Origin: Lentzea cavernae
GTDB taxonomy: Bacteria > Actinomycetota > Actinomycetes > Mycobacteriales > Pseudonocardiaceae
Length of the DNA: 64,000 nucleotides
Assembly: GCF_014653695.1 (NCBI RefSeq)
Contig: NZ_BNAR01000026.1
Coordinates: forward strand, 40,575 to 104,574
Direction of reading: 5' to 3'
Each line of letters opens with the position of its first letter. Within the stretch, counting starts at the first letter, position 1. Position numbers and translations under genes: made by a program. This document shows positions 24,566-33,059 of this stretch, piece after piece. The notes beneath the pieces were generated by a model that was given only the letters and a program-made list of their open reading frames with translations, did not search any database and had not been told where the DNA came from.

Positions 24566-24702
24566 ACCCCCACCTTGCCGTTTCCTGGTGGTTTGCGGAG
24601 AAACGTCACCCCAACGCTCACCCTTACGGCCCCCGTCCGTGCCGGTTCATCACGCAGCGCAATCCACGATCGAGCTACGGAACCCTTCTTAGACTTGAGG
24701 AC

Positions 24703-25131
24703 ATGAGCATTGATCGGCTTCTGCGTCTTCCCAGCTACCTGATGCTCGGGCTGGCGCGCGAAGCACGCCGGATCGGACGCGCGGGCCTGCGCGGCCCTCA
24801 CCTGACGGTGCTCGCGTACCTGTCCGAGCAGGAGGCGGTGGCGCAGAAGCGGATCAGCGACCGGGTGCGGATGGACCCGAGCGACCTGGTCTCGGTCCTC
24901 GACGACCTCGAGGGGTTCGGGTTCGCCCGGCGCAGACGCGACGAGAAGGACCGGCGGCGGTTCACCGTGTCGATCACCGGTGAGGGCAGGCAGGCGCTGG
25001 ACGAACGCCTGGAGACGGCCCGTGCGCAGGAGGACGAGCTGCTGGCGCCGTTGACACCGCACGAGCGGGATACGTTGGCCACACTGCTGCGGAAGGCGTA
25101 CCTGCACCACGCTGATCTGCGTGTAGATTAG
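24703..25131 (+). CDS. MarR-family winged-helix regulator
   Basis: This 142-aa regulator shows the MarR pattern: a first helix with YLMLGLAREARRIGRAGL, the winged helix LTVLAYLSEQEAVAQKRISD followed by RVRMDPSDLVSVLDDLEGFG, and the wing RRRRDEKDRRRFTVSITGEG. ATG at 24703 is preceded by TGAGG. It lies 90 nt upstream of the HelD-like gene on the same strand. Target unknown; autoregulation or control of helD are both possible. Confidence 0.87.
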   Translation: MSIDRLLRLPSYLMLGLAREARRIGRAGLRGPHLTVLAYLSEQEAVAQKRISDRVRMDPSDLVSVLDDLEGFGFARRRRDEKDRRRFTVSITGEGRQALDERLETARAQEDELLAPLTPHERDTLATLLRKAYLHHADLRVD

Positions 25132-25220
25132 ACAGTCTGCGCTCAGCGACCACAGCGCGGGCAGGACAATGCGAATCGGAATTAAAGCCGACGCCGCATG
25201 ATATCGAGAAATGAGGCAAG

Positions 25221-27488
25221 TTGTCAAGCCCCTCCGATGACCTCCGGCTCGCCGAAATGGAGCCGGAGCAGGAATACGTGGCCATGTTGTACGGCCGGCT
25301 CGACGACCTCCGTGAACAGACGTCGAAACGACTCGCACAATCGTTGCGACAAACCGGCGGCACGCACCAGATGCGGTCCGAGCGCGACACGTCCGTCGCG
25401 ATGTACACAGATCAATTGGCCCAGTACAGCGCTGTCGAGAACGGACTCGCGTTCGGCCGGCTCGATTTCCACAACGAAGACCGCTTCTACATCGGCCGAA
25501 TCGGTCTGTTCGACGAGGACAAGGAATACGAGCCGCTGCTGATGGACTGGCGGGCGCCCGCCGCCAGGCCGTTCTACCTCGCCACCGCCGCCTCCCCCGA
25601 CGGCGTGCGCCGGCGCAGGCACCTGCGGACCCGCTCCCGCAAGGTCATCGGCCTCGACGACGAGGTGCTCGACATCAACTCGGCCGACGTGACCCGCAGC
25701 GAGTCGCTGACCGGCGAGGCGACGCTGCTCGCCGCGCTGAACGAGTCGCGCACCGGCCAGATGAGCGACATCGTCGCGACCATCCAGGCCGAGCAGGACC
25801 TCATCATCCGGTCCGAGCTCAACGGCGTCGTCGTCGTGCAGGGCGGACCGGGCACCGGCAAGACCGCCGTGGCGCTGCACCGAGCCGCATACCTGCTGTA
25901 CACGCACCGCCGGCAGCTCGCGAAGCGCGGTGTCCTCGTCGTCGGCCCGAACACGACGTTCCTGCGCTACATCAGCCAGGTCCTCCCGTCCCTCGGTGAG
26001 ACCGGCGTGCTCCTGTCGACGGTCGGCGAGCTGTACCCGGGACTGACCGCGGTCGGCAGGGAGTCCCCGGAGGCGGCGGCCGTGAAGGGCCGCCTCGAGA
26101 TGGCCGACGTGATCGCCGCGGCCGTGCGCGACCGCCAGGAGGCGCCGCCGTTCGTCGAGATCCGCTTCGACAACGACGTGCTGCGCCTGGACCGCCGGGC
26201 CATCTCCGAGGCGCGCGGCAGGGCGCGCCGCACCCGCCGCGCGCACAACGAGGCCCGCCGCACGTTCGCCCGCGAGATCATCGCGACGCTGTCGGGCATG
26301 GTGGTCAACCGCCTCGGCGGGCACCTGCTCGACAAGGCCGACGTGGACGACATCCGCCGCGAGCTGCGCGAGTCCGACGAGGTGCAGGCCGCGATCTCGT
26401 CGCTGTGGCCGGTGCTGACGCCGTTCTCGCTGCTCTCGGAGCTCTACCGGAACCCGAAGCGCCGCAACCGCGCCATGTCCAAGTTCACCCGCGAGGAACG
26501 CGACCTGCTGCAGCGCTCCACCGACGACTGGACGCCGGCCGACGTCCCGCTGCTGGACGAGGCCGCGGAACTGCTCGGCGAGGACGACACGGAGGCCAAG
26601 GCCCGCGCGGAACGCCAGCGCCGCCAGGCCATCGAGTACGCGCAGGGCGTTCTCGACATCCTCGACCTGGACGACGACGCGGACCCGGACCTTCTGATGG
26701 CCTCGGACCTGATGGACGCCTACAGCCTGGCCCAGCGCCACGGCGTCGACCGCTACGAGACCGCCGCCGAGCGTGCAGCGGCCGACCGCACCTGGACGTT
26801 CGGCCACGTGATCGTGGACGAGGCCCAGGAACTGTCGGCGATGGCATGGCGCACGCTGATGCGCCGCTGCCCCAGCAAGTCCATGACGGTCGTGGGCGAC
26901 ATCGCGCAGACCGGCGACATCGGCGGCGCCACCTCATGGGGCTCCGTCCTCTCGCCGTACGTCCAGAACCGTTGGCGCCTCACGGAACTCACGGTCAACT
27001 ACCGCACACCGGCCGAGATCATGGAGGTGGCCGCGGACGTCCTCGCCTCCGTGGACCCCGCCCTGGTGCCGCCGACGTCCGTGCGCGAAACCGGTGTCGC
27101 GCCGTGGGTGTCTTCCGCGTCGTCGTTCGCGTCCGACGTGCCTGCGCTGATCGCCCGTGAGGTCACCGCCGTCGGCGACGGCAAGATCGCGGTGATCGTG
27201 CCGGCCGCGCTGCTGCCTTCCGTGGGTTCGGCCATCGCCGCCTCGGTCCCGGGATCGTCCGTCGGCAACGAGCTGGAGGAAGCCCAGGTCGTCGTGCTCG
27301 GCGTGACCGACGCGAAGGGCCTGGAGTTCGACTCCGTCGTCGTGGTCGACCCGGAGGGCATCCTCTCCGAGTCGCCGCGCGGGGCGTCGGACCTCTACGT
27401 CGCGCTGACCCGTGCCACGCAACGGCTTGGTGTGGTGCACACCGGCACGCTGCCCGATATGTTGGCGCGCCTGAAGGACGTTTCGTAA
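25221..27488 (+). CDS. HelD/HelR-like RNA polymerase-recycling ATPase
   Basis: This 755-aa UvrD-like superfamily 1 motor matches HelD, which pries stalled RNA polymerase from DNA; the actinobacterial relative HelR also releases rifamycin-bound polymerase. Order: N-terminal coiled arm (EQEYVAMLYGRLDDLREQ), Walker A GGPGTGKT at 208-215, Walker B VIVDEAQELSAMAW, motif GDIAQTGDIGG, and C-terminal TDAKGLEFDSVVV and YVALTRATQRL. Start is TTG 25221 with GAGG upstream; an ATG twelve codons later is an alternative. No rifamycin-associated 19-bp element is seen before the gene, so a resistance role is not supported by regulation. A NACHT gene follows after 15 nt. Confidence 0.9.
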   Translation: MSSPSDDLRLAEMEPEQEYVAMLYGRLDDLREQTSKRLAQSLRQTGGTHQMRSERDTSVAMYTDQLAQYSAVENGLAFGRLDFHNEDRFYIGRIGLFDEDKEYEPLLMDWRAPAARPFYLATAASPDGVRRRRHLRTRSRKVIGLDDEVLDINSADVTRSESLTGEATLLAALNESRTGQMSDIVATIQAEQDLIIRSELNGVVVVQGGPGTGKTAVALHRAAYLLYTHRRQLAKRGVLVVGPNTTFLRYISQVLPSLGETGVLLSTVGELYPGLTAVGRESPEAAAVKGRLEMADVIAAAVRDRQEAPPFVEIRFDNDVLRLDRRAISEARGRARRTRRAHNEARRTFAREIIATLSGMVVNRLGGHLLDKADVDDIRRELRESDEVQAAISSLWPVLTPFSLLSELYRNPKRRNRAMSKFTREERDLLQRSTDDWTPADVPLLDEAAELLGEDDTEAKARAERQRRQAIEYAQGVLDILDLDDDADPDLLMASDLMDAYSLAQRHGVDRYETAAERAAADRTWTFGHVIVDEAQELSAMAWRTLMRRCPSKSMTVVGDIAQTGDIGGATSWGSVLSPYVQNRWRLTELTVNYRTPAEIMEVAADVLASVDPALVPPTSVRETGVAPWVSSASSFASDVPALIAREVTAVGDGKIAVIVPAALLPSVGSAIAASVPGSSVGNELEEAQVVVLGVTDAKGLEFDSVVVVDPEGILSESPRGASDLYVALTRATQRLGVVHTGTLPDMLARLKDVS

Positions 27489-27503
27489 CGAACGGAGACC
27501 CGG

Positions 27504-30020
27504 ATGGCCAGCATCGAGTCGGCGGTCATCCGGGTCGTCGTGGACGTGAGCGACAAGCTCTCCGACCGCCTCACCGACTCCGGAGAACTTCCCAGCGCGG
27601 CATCAGCGAGCGCCGCGACCGCCGGTCTCTTCACCGACCTGGGCCGCCCGGACGTCGAGGCTCTCGAGGCCTACCTCGACTCCCCCGGCTTCGCGACGGT
27701 CGTGGCGCAAAAGCGCATCGGCAACATGGCGGGCAAAGCCGCGAAGGACCAGCTGCGCGAAGGCCTCCGATTAGCCGGTATGTCCGACCACCCGCTGTCC
27801 CGCGTCACCGACGTGGTGCACGACGTGATGATCGCCGCCTGCCAGGAGGTCGAACCGCACTTCGGCCGCACCAGCGGCATGATCGACCGCCGCGACCTCT
27901 ACACCGCGGCCACGAACAACAGCATCCTGCTCAAGCGCCTCAAGTCGTCCGCCCGGATCCACACCTTCGCGGCCCGCCTGCGCGACCAGGTGGTCGCCCT
28001 GCACAGCCGGATCCGCATGCCGCACATCGGCGTCAGCCGCTCGGTCCGCTACGACCAGCTCTACGTCGAGCCCACCCTCGCCTCGAAGACCCCGTTCCGA
28101 CTCTGCGCGCCGGGCGAGCGGGTGCTGGTGCAGGGCGATCCCGGTGCCGGCAAGTCGACCCTGGCCGCGAAGCTCGCCCACGACGTGGCGGTGGACGGCA
28201 CCGGTCGCGTGCCGTTCCTGGTGGTGCTGCGGGAGTTCGCCACCTCGTTCGACGAGGGCGGGCGCGACCTCCTGCACTACCTGGAGAAGCTGTGCCAGGC
28301 GCCGTACAACGTGAAGCCTCCGCGTGACGGCGTCGAGTACCTGCTGCGCACGGGACGGGCCGTCGTGATCCTTGACGGGCTCGACGAGCTGGTGCAGACG
28401 GAGTTGCGGCGGCGAGTCGTGTCGTTGGTGGAAGGGTTCGCGCACCTCTACCCGTTGGTGCCGATCCTGGTCACGGCACGGAAGGTCGGATACGAGGATG
28501 CGCCTTTGAGCACGGACATGTTTGTGACAAGCCACATCGCGGAGTTCGACGATTCTCAGGTCGCCGCCTACGTGTCACGGTGGTTCAAGCTGGACGAGGC
28601 CACCTCGCCGGCCGAGCAGGACCAGCTGATCAGCTCGTTCATGGAGGACAGCGCGCAGATCTCGGAGCTGCGCAGCAACGCGTTGCTGCTGACGTTGTTG
28701 TGCGCCATGTACTCCAGCGACCGGTACCTCCCCCACAACCTCGCTCAGGCCTACGAGCGGTGCGCGCTGATGCTGTTCGAGCAGTGGGATTCGAAGCGCG
28801 GCATCGACTTGCCCCTCAAGTTCCTCGGCCGTCTGCGCGGCGCGGTGCAGCACCTCGCGTGGAAGATGTTCAGCGCGGCGGAGTCCGGCAAGCCCCAGAC
28901 CCGCACGAAGGTCGTCAACAACCTCGCGCAGTACCTGGACAAGAAGCTCGACGACCACGACGAGTCCGTGGCGATGGCGGAGGAGTTCCTCGCGCACTGC
29001 ACCGGTCGCGCGTGGATCCTCGCCGACGTCGGCGCGACCGAGTCCGAGCCGCAGTTCGGCTTCACCCACCGGACGTTCCTCGAGTACTTCGCTGCCGAGT
29101 ACCTCGTGCGCACCCATCGCACGGCCGAAGCTTTGTGGGCGGTGCTCAAGCCGAACATCGAGCAGTGGGATGTGGTGGCACAGATCGTGTTGCAGCTCTA
29201 CGAACGCAACGTCGAGGGCGGTGCCGACGAACTGCTGGCCGAGGCGCTCTCCGACGGCGGACTGGGGTTCGCCGCCCGCGCGTTGCACCACGTGGCCCCC
29301 AGCGATCGCACAGTCCGGGCGATCACCGCTGCGGCGCTCGACCAGTTCATCTCCGTCCCGATCGAGGTGCGCACAGGGCTCACTCCTGCCGACACGACAA
29401 TTTCGGATGCACCACTGGCAGATTGTGTACTTGACTCCTCCAACCTGAACAGGCCGGTGATGGAGCGAGCGCTGACCGACGAGGTCGCGGTGCTCGTGGT
29501 GCGAGGCGAGATCGGCGCCATCCTCGTGATCAATACGCTGCTTGGCGGGACGAAGCGGTGGAGTGCGGTCCGCGAGGAACTGCAAGAGCTTCGAGAGTCA
29601 TCGCCATGGGCGCAGTGGGCCATCGACAAGCCGGATCTCCTGAAAACGATCATTTATCGCACTGGAGCAGCGGCGCTCTACACAAAATGCAACGTTCTCG
29701 GCACGACGTACGCCGCGCCGTCGTTCCCTCTGGTCAAGGCCGACGCGATCGCCATCTTGATGACCACTCTGCCCACTCCGTGGCTAGTCAAGCCTGAGCA
29801 AGCGGAGCCAGCACACTTCGGGGTCGAGGACAGTTTCCGAATGATGCTGTGCCTGCCGTATCTGGAGACGTTGGAAGAGAGGGCATTGCCTGATCACTGG
29901 CATTACGCCGACGGGATCGTCGAGCCGGTGCGCGCGTTTCTCCTGAGCTGGGAACGCGGCGAGATCAGCGTGCTAGCTCAAGACCAACAGCCGCCGCACC
30001 AATACCCAGCGCCACACTGA
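27504..30020 (+). CDS. NACHT-domain NTPase, possible antiphage/NLR-like protein
   Basis: This 838-aa STAND protein has an N-terminal helical region (1-200), a NACHT domain with Walker A GDPGAGKST (about 210-218) and Walker B VVILDGLDEL (about 286-295), the sensor FTHRTFLEYFAAEYL, and a C-terminal region without clear repeats. Bacterial NACHT proteins of this design include phage-defence proteins; that role here is inference. The ATG at 27504 is 15 nt after the HelD-like stop, so the two share an operon. The last ~600 nt are noticeably AT-richer (29641-29700 is about 48% G+C) and the 3' end overlaps the convergent fluC gene by 56 nt. Confidence 0.85.
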   Translation: MASIESAVIRVVVDVSDKLSDRLTDSGELPSAASASAATAGLFTDLGRPDVEALEAYLDSPGFATVVAQKRIGNMAGKAAKDQLREGLRLAGMSDHPLSRVTDVVHDVMIAACQEVEPHFGRTSGMIDRRDLYTAATNNSILLKRLKSSARIHTFAARLRDQVVALHSRIRMPHIGVSRSVRYDQLYVEPTLASKTPFRLCAPGERVLVQGDPGAGKSTLAAKLAHDVAVDGTGRVPFLVVLREFATSFDEGGRDLLHYLEKLCQAPYNVKPPRDGVEYLLRTGRAVVILDGLDELVQTELRRRVVSLVEGFAHLYPLVPILVTARKVGYEDAPLSTDMFVTSHIAEFDDSQVAAYVSRWFKLDEATSPAEQDQLISSFMEDSAQISELRSNALLLTLLCAMYSSDRYLPHNLAQAYERCALMLFEQWDSKRGIDLPLKFLGRLRGAVQHLAWKMFSAAESGKPQTRTKVVNNLAQYLDKKLDDHDESVAMAEEFLAHCTGRAWILADVGATESEPQFGFTHRTFLEYFAAEYLVRTHRTAEALWAVLKPNIEQWDVVAQIVLQLYERNVEGGADELLAEALSDGGLGFAARALHHVAPSDRTVRAITAAALDQFISVPIEVRTGLTPADTTISDAPLADCVLDSSNLNRPVMERALTDEVAVLVVRGEIGAILVINTLLGGTKRWSAVREELQELRESSPWAQWAIDKPDLLKTIIYRTGAAALYTKCNVLGTTYAAPSFPLVKADAIAILMTTLPTPWLVKPEQAEPAHFGVEDSFRMMLCLPYLETLEERALPDHWHYADGIVEPVRAFLLSWERGEISVLAQDQQPPHQYPAPH

Positions 30021-30303
30021 CGACCACGTTCAGCAAGGCTGACCGGTACTTCTCGGCTTCCAGCAGCTTCACCGTCTCGTAGCTGAACGTCGAGTAAGTC
30101 GTGAGCCCGCCACAAAACCCGACCCCGAGCAGCGGCATCCAAGACGTCCCAACAACAAACCCGATCAACAAGCACCCGACCACGTTCACCACCAAGGTGC
30201 CGAACGGAAAGTCCCAGGAGTGCCGCGACTGCACGAACCGGTCGAGCAGATACCGCACCGGAGCCCCCAGAGCAGCACCGAGAAACACCGCCAACACCGT
30301 CAC
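29965..30303 (-). CDS. crcB: Fluoride channel FluC/CrcB subunit (second of pair)
   Basis: FluC proteins export toxic fluoride as dual-topology dimers. This 112-aa subunit has four helices with the conserved GAALGAPVRYLLDR and NVVGCLLIG segments and the GGLTTYSTFSYE motif that holds the pore phenylalanines and the sodium site. GTG 30303 overlaps the stop of the first subunit (GTGA); the longer upstream frame is the other gene read out of phase. Paired unequal subunits, as here, usually make heterodimers. Its end overlaps the convergent NACHT gene by 56 nt. Confidence 0.9.
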   Translation of the reverse strand: MTVLAVFLGAALGAPVRYLLDRFVQSRHSWDFPFGTLVVNVVGCLLIGFVVGTSWMPLLGVGFCGGLTTYSTFSYETVKLLEAEKYRSALLNVVVSVALGIGAAAVGLELAR

Positions 30304-30620
30304 CGAGTCACCCGCAACCCGAGAAACGCCGCCACCACAGCACAAACCGGCGTGGCCACCAAAGCCCAAGACCAAGAAGCGGCATACGACGAGAACGTCG
30401 TGAACCCGCCCAACACCCCGACCCCGAAGAACGCCCGGACCAACGGCCGAGGCACGGTCCCCATCAACACACCGATGAGGAACGACCCCACCACGTTGAT
30501 CAGGAACAGCCCCCAAGCCCCAGGCACCACCACGGACAGCCCATAACGCGCCACTCCCCCAAGCCCGCCACCCAGCGACACCAGGGCGACGAACCGGAGA
30601 TCAGGCGGAGGGTTCGGCAA
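30300..30620 (-). CDS. crcB: Fluoride channel FluC/CrcB subunit (first of pair)
   Basis: This 106-aa subunit shows GGGLGGVARYGLSV, NVVGSFLIGVLMG and GGFTTFSSYAAS, the same FluC landmarks as its partner. The TTG start at 30620 lies inside the end of the upstream MarR gene, with GGAG 4 nt before it, so translation is coupled. No fluoride riboswitch can precede it, since the upstream DNA is MarR coding sequence. marR-fluC-fluC therefore form one operon. Confidence 0.9.
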   Translation of the reverse strand: MPNPPPDLRFVALVSLGGGLGGVARYGLSVVVPGAWGLFLINVVGSFLIGVLMGTVPRPLVRAFFGVGVLGGFTTFSSYAASWSWALVATPVCAVVAAFLGLRVTR

Positions 30621-31044
30621 GGTGCTCCACCAGGTGGTCCAAGGCCTTCAACGCGCGCACGACGTCCTCCCGTTCGGAAGACTCCAGCTTGCCCAACGCC
30701 GCACCGATCCGCTTCTCGTGCTCGCGCTGCCAGACGAGCAGCTGTTCGTGTCCACGGGGTGAGACGGATAGCCGCGCTACCCGCCTGTCCTTGGGGTCAC
30801 CGCCCCGCACCACGAGGCCCGAGTCGATCAGTTGGGACACCAGTCCGGACACCGTGTTGGGCGCCAGCCGCAACGCCGCGGCGAGGTCGCCGACCTTCAT
30901 CGGGGGGCGTTCCGCGAGGGTCTGCAGCAGCTCTACCTGCGCCATCGGCAGGGATTCCCACGGCCAGTCGGCCCGGATGCTCGTCCGCAACGCCCGGCGC
31001 AGGCGGGTGACGACGTCGGTGAGCGTGCGGGCTTCGTCTGACAT
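30601..31044 (-). CDS. MarR-family regulator
   Basis: This 147-aa repressor-like protein has the MarR winged helix: LPMAQVELLQTLAERPPMKV, then VGDLAAALRLAPNTVSGLVSQL and the wing GGDPKDRRVARLSVSPRG. ATG at 31044. It is divergent from an MFS transporter and shares a 150-nt control region with a palindrome at 31089-31105, so control of the transporter is likely. It is also first in an operon with the two fluC genes. Confidence 0.88.
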   Translation of the reverse strand: MSDEARTLTDVVTRLRRALRTSIRADWPWESLPMAQVELLQTLAERPPMKVGDLAAALRLAPNTVSGLVSQLIDSGLVVRGGDPKDRRVARLSVSPRGHEQLLVWQREHEKRIGAALGKLESSEREDVVRALKALDHLVEHLAEPSA

Positions 31045-31086
31045 GCGGAAATGATACTGAACTCCCGGCAATAGCTCGGTGTCAGA

Positions 31087-31105
31087 TATAATCGGCCTAC
31101 GATAA
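31087..31105 (+). promoter_or_regulatory. TATAAT box overlapped by candidate MarR operator
   Basis: TATAAT (31087-31092) is a perfect -10 for rightward transcription of the MFS gene. It is overlapped by the near-palindrome TAATCG-GCCTA-CGATAA (31089-31105, 5 of 6 pairs), which is where a divergent MarR would block initiation. No good -35 is visible at 17 nt. Confidence 0.5.
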
Positions 31106-31200
31106 ACTGGTTCGTCACTGAGTCGCCCAGACCGGCGTGGATCGCACGTCGGGCGTACGCGCCTTGGCTGGTCATCGCGACCGTCTGCTTCGGGGCTTTC

Positions 31201-32136
31201 ATGGGGCAGCTCGACGCCTCGATCGTCACGCTGGCGTTCCCCGCGATGGCCGCGCACTTCCACGCCGACCCGGAGTGGATCTCGCTCAGCTACCTGATCA
31301 CCCTGGTGGCGCTGCTCGTCCCAATGGGCAGGATCGCCGACCGGGTGGGCCGCAAGATCGTCTACATCTACGGCTTCGCGTTGTTCACGGGAGCGTCCGT
31401 CGCGTGCGTCTACGCGCCGGGGTTCGACGCCCTGATCGCGGCGCGGATCGCGCAGGCCGTGGGGGCGGCGATGTTGCAGGCGAACAGCGTCGCGCTCGTC
31501 ACCACGGCGGTGGCGCCCGAGGAGCGGCGCAAGGCGCTCGGTGTTCAGGCCGCGGCGCAGGCGGCGGGGCTGGCGGCCGGGCCGTTGCTCGGCGGGTACC
31601 TCACCGAGAACCACGGGTGGCAGGCCGTGTTCGCGATCAACGTGCCTATTGGCATCATCGCCATGATCGCGGGCCACTACCTGCTCCCGCGCACGAAGAC
31701 CGCTCGTGACAAGGGAAAGCCGACCTGGAAGGTCCTGCCGGGGCTGCTGGGCGTGCTGCTGACCTACGCCGTGTTGTTCGCGCCGATGACGTTGCTGCCG
31801 TTCACCATGGAACAACCCTTGGCACATATAGGTCTCACAGTCGCCGCGTTGCCGCTCGGGTTCGCGATCGCGGCGACGTTGCTGAGCAGGCCGGGGATCA
31901 GGACGGGTGCGCTGATCACGGCCGTGGCGCTGCTCATGCCTGTGCCGCAGGTGGTTCAGCTGGTCGTCGTGGGCATCGGGCTCGGGATCATCGCGCCGGC
32001 CTGCACGAAACGCGTGATGGGTGCGTTGCCGGAGGGGTCGGCGGGGGTCGGGAGCGGGCTCGTCAACGTCGCGCGCGGGCTCGGTACGGCACTGGGTGTC
32101 GCCGTGGCCACCTTGCTGATTCACACTTTCCAGTGA
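31201..32136 (+). CDS. MFS efflux transporter, start unresolved
   Basis: This drug:proton antiporter-like protein shows motif D2-like GQLDASIVTLAFPAMA, motif A GRIADRVGRK between helices 2 and 3 and motif C-like AGLAAGPLLGGYL. From ATG 31201 it is 311 aa with about eleven helices, but that start cuts helix 1: in frame upstream, WIARRAYAPWLVIATVCFGAF is clearly protein-like, back to about 31129. No ATG, GTG or TTG exists in that frame between the stop at 31072 and 31201, only CTG, ATC and ATA. So the true start is non-canonical, or a start codon has been lost. It is shorter than most DHA family members (400+ aa). It is divergent from marR. Confidence 0.75.
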   Translation: MGQLDASIVTLAFPAMAAHFHADPEWISLSYLITLVALLVPMGRIADRVGRKIVYIYGFALFTGASVACVYAPGFDALIAARIAQAVGAAMLQANSVALVTTAVAPEERRKALGVQAAAQAAGLAAGPLLGGYLTENHGWQAVFAINVPIGIIAMIAGHYLLPRTKTARDKGKPTWKVLPGLLGVLLTYAVLFAPMTLLPFTMEQPLAHIGLTVAALPLGFAIAATLLSRPGIRTGALITAVALLMPVPQVVQLVVVGIGLGIIAPACTKRVMGALPEGSAGVGSGLVNVARGLGTALGVAVATLLIHTFQ

Positions 32137-32210
32137 TAGCAGTAGGTTCCACTGCGCCAAACGGGCTCAAGCACTGCCGTGCGGACACACCGTCTCAGTA
32201 GCCTGTTCCC

Positions 32211-33014
32211 ATGTCTGAACGGGTGAGTTGGGTTCCGGAAGGCGTCGACACCGGCATGCCGAGCGCCGCGCGCCTCTACGACTACCTGCTCGGGGGAGGG
32301 CACAACTTCGCGGCCGATCGCGCGCTCGCGGAGAAGTTCCTGCAGGCCCAGCCCAACGGACGCACGATCGCGCGGCTGAACAGGTCGTTCCTGCGCCGGG
32401 CCGTGCTGTTCATGATCGACCGGGGCATCCGCCAGTTCCTCGACCTCGGCTCCGGCATCCCCACGGTCGGCAACGTGCACGAGATCGCGCAGAAGGCCGA
32501 CCCGGAGGCGCACGTCGTCTACGTGGACTTCGAGGAGGTCGCGGTCGCGCACAGCCAGCTCATCCTGGAGCACGACCCGCGCGCGACGATCATCCAGGAG
32601 GACATGACCAAGCCCGCCGAGGTGCTGCAGGCGGCCCGGTACAGCGGTCTGATCGACTTCACGCGGCCGGTCGGCGTGCTCACGGCCGGCGTCTTCCACT
32701 TCGTGCCGCCGCAGGCCGACCCGAACGCGATCGTGGCGGCGTACCGCGACGCCGTGCCCTCGGGCAGCTACCTCGCCGTCTCGCAGTTCACCCACGACCT
32801 GCAGCCCGAGGAGATGGCCGGGATCGTCGAGGTCATGAAGAAGAGCCAGAACCCGATGTACCCGCGCACGAAGAGCGAGATCGAGTCGCTCTTCGCCGGG
32901 TTCGAGCTGGAGGAGCCCGGCATCGTGCCGACGCCGTTGTGGCGTCCCGAGAGCACGAACACCGACGATCCGGACAAGGCGGGCATCTACGCGGCGGTCG
33001 GCCGCAAGCTGTAG
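32211..33014 (+). CDS. SAM-dependent methyltransferase (DUF574 / Methyltransf_19)
   Basis: This 267-aa protein matches the actinobacterial S-adenosylmethionine-binding family formerly DUF574. Landmarks are PSAARLYDYLLGGGHNFAAD at the N-terminus, QFLDLGSGIPTVGNVHE as the SAM motif I and VYVDFEEVAVAHS as the acidic motif II. The family is expanded in Streptomyces and relatives but targets are mostly unknown. ATG at 32211. It stands between the MFS gene and the cyclic-di-GMP gene with its own spacing on both sides. Confidence 0.9.
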   Translation: MSERVSWVPEGVDTGMPSAARLYDYLLGGGHNFAADRALAEKFLQAQPNGRTIARLNRSFLRRAVLFMIDRGIRQFLDLGSGIPTVGNVHEIAQKADPEAHVVYVDFEEVAVAHSQLILEHDPRATIIQEDMTKPAEVLQAARYSGLIDFTRPVGVLTAGVFHFVPPQADPNAIVAAYRDAVPSGSYLAVSQFTHDLQPEEMAGIVEVMKKSQNPMYPRTKSEIESLFAGFELEEPGIVPTPLWRPESTNTDDPDKAGIYAAVGRKL

Positions 33015-33059
33015 AGGGCCTGTCGTTGTTGGCCGTGCGGCAGGAGATCCGTACGCTCT

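Noticed and set aside
25131..25235. Rifamycin-associated element before the HelD-like gene
   Set aside because: Only GGGGCTTG-like half matching (read on the minus strand at the first codons) is present; the second half of the 19-bp inverted repeat is absent.
30300..30640. Fluoride riboswitch for the fluC pair
   Set aside because: The DNA upstream is the coding end of marR and no riboswitch fold is apparent.
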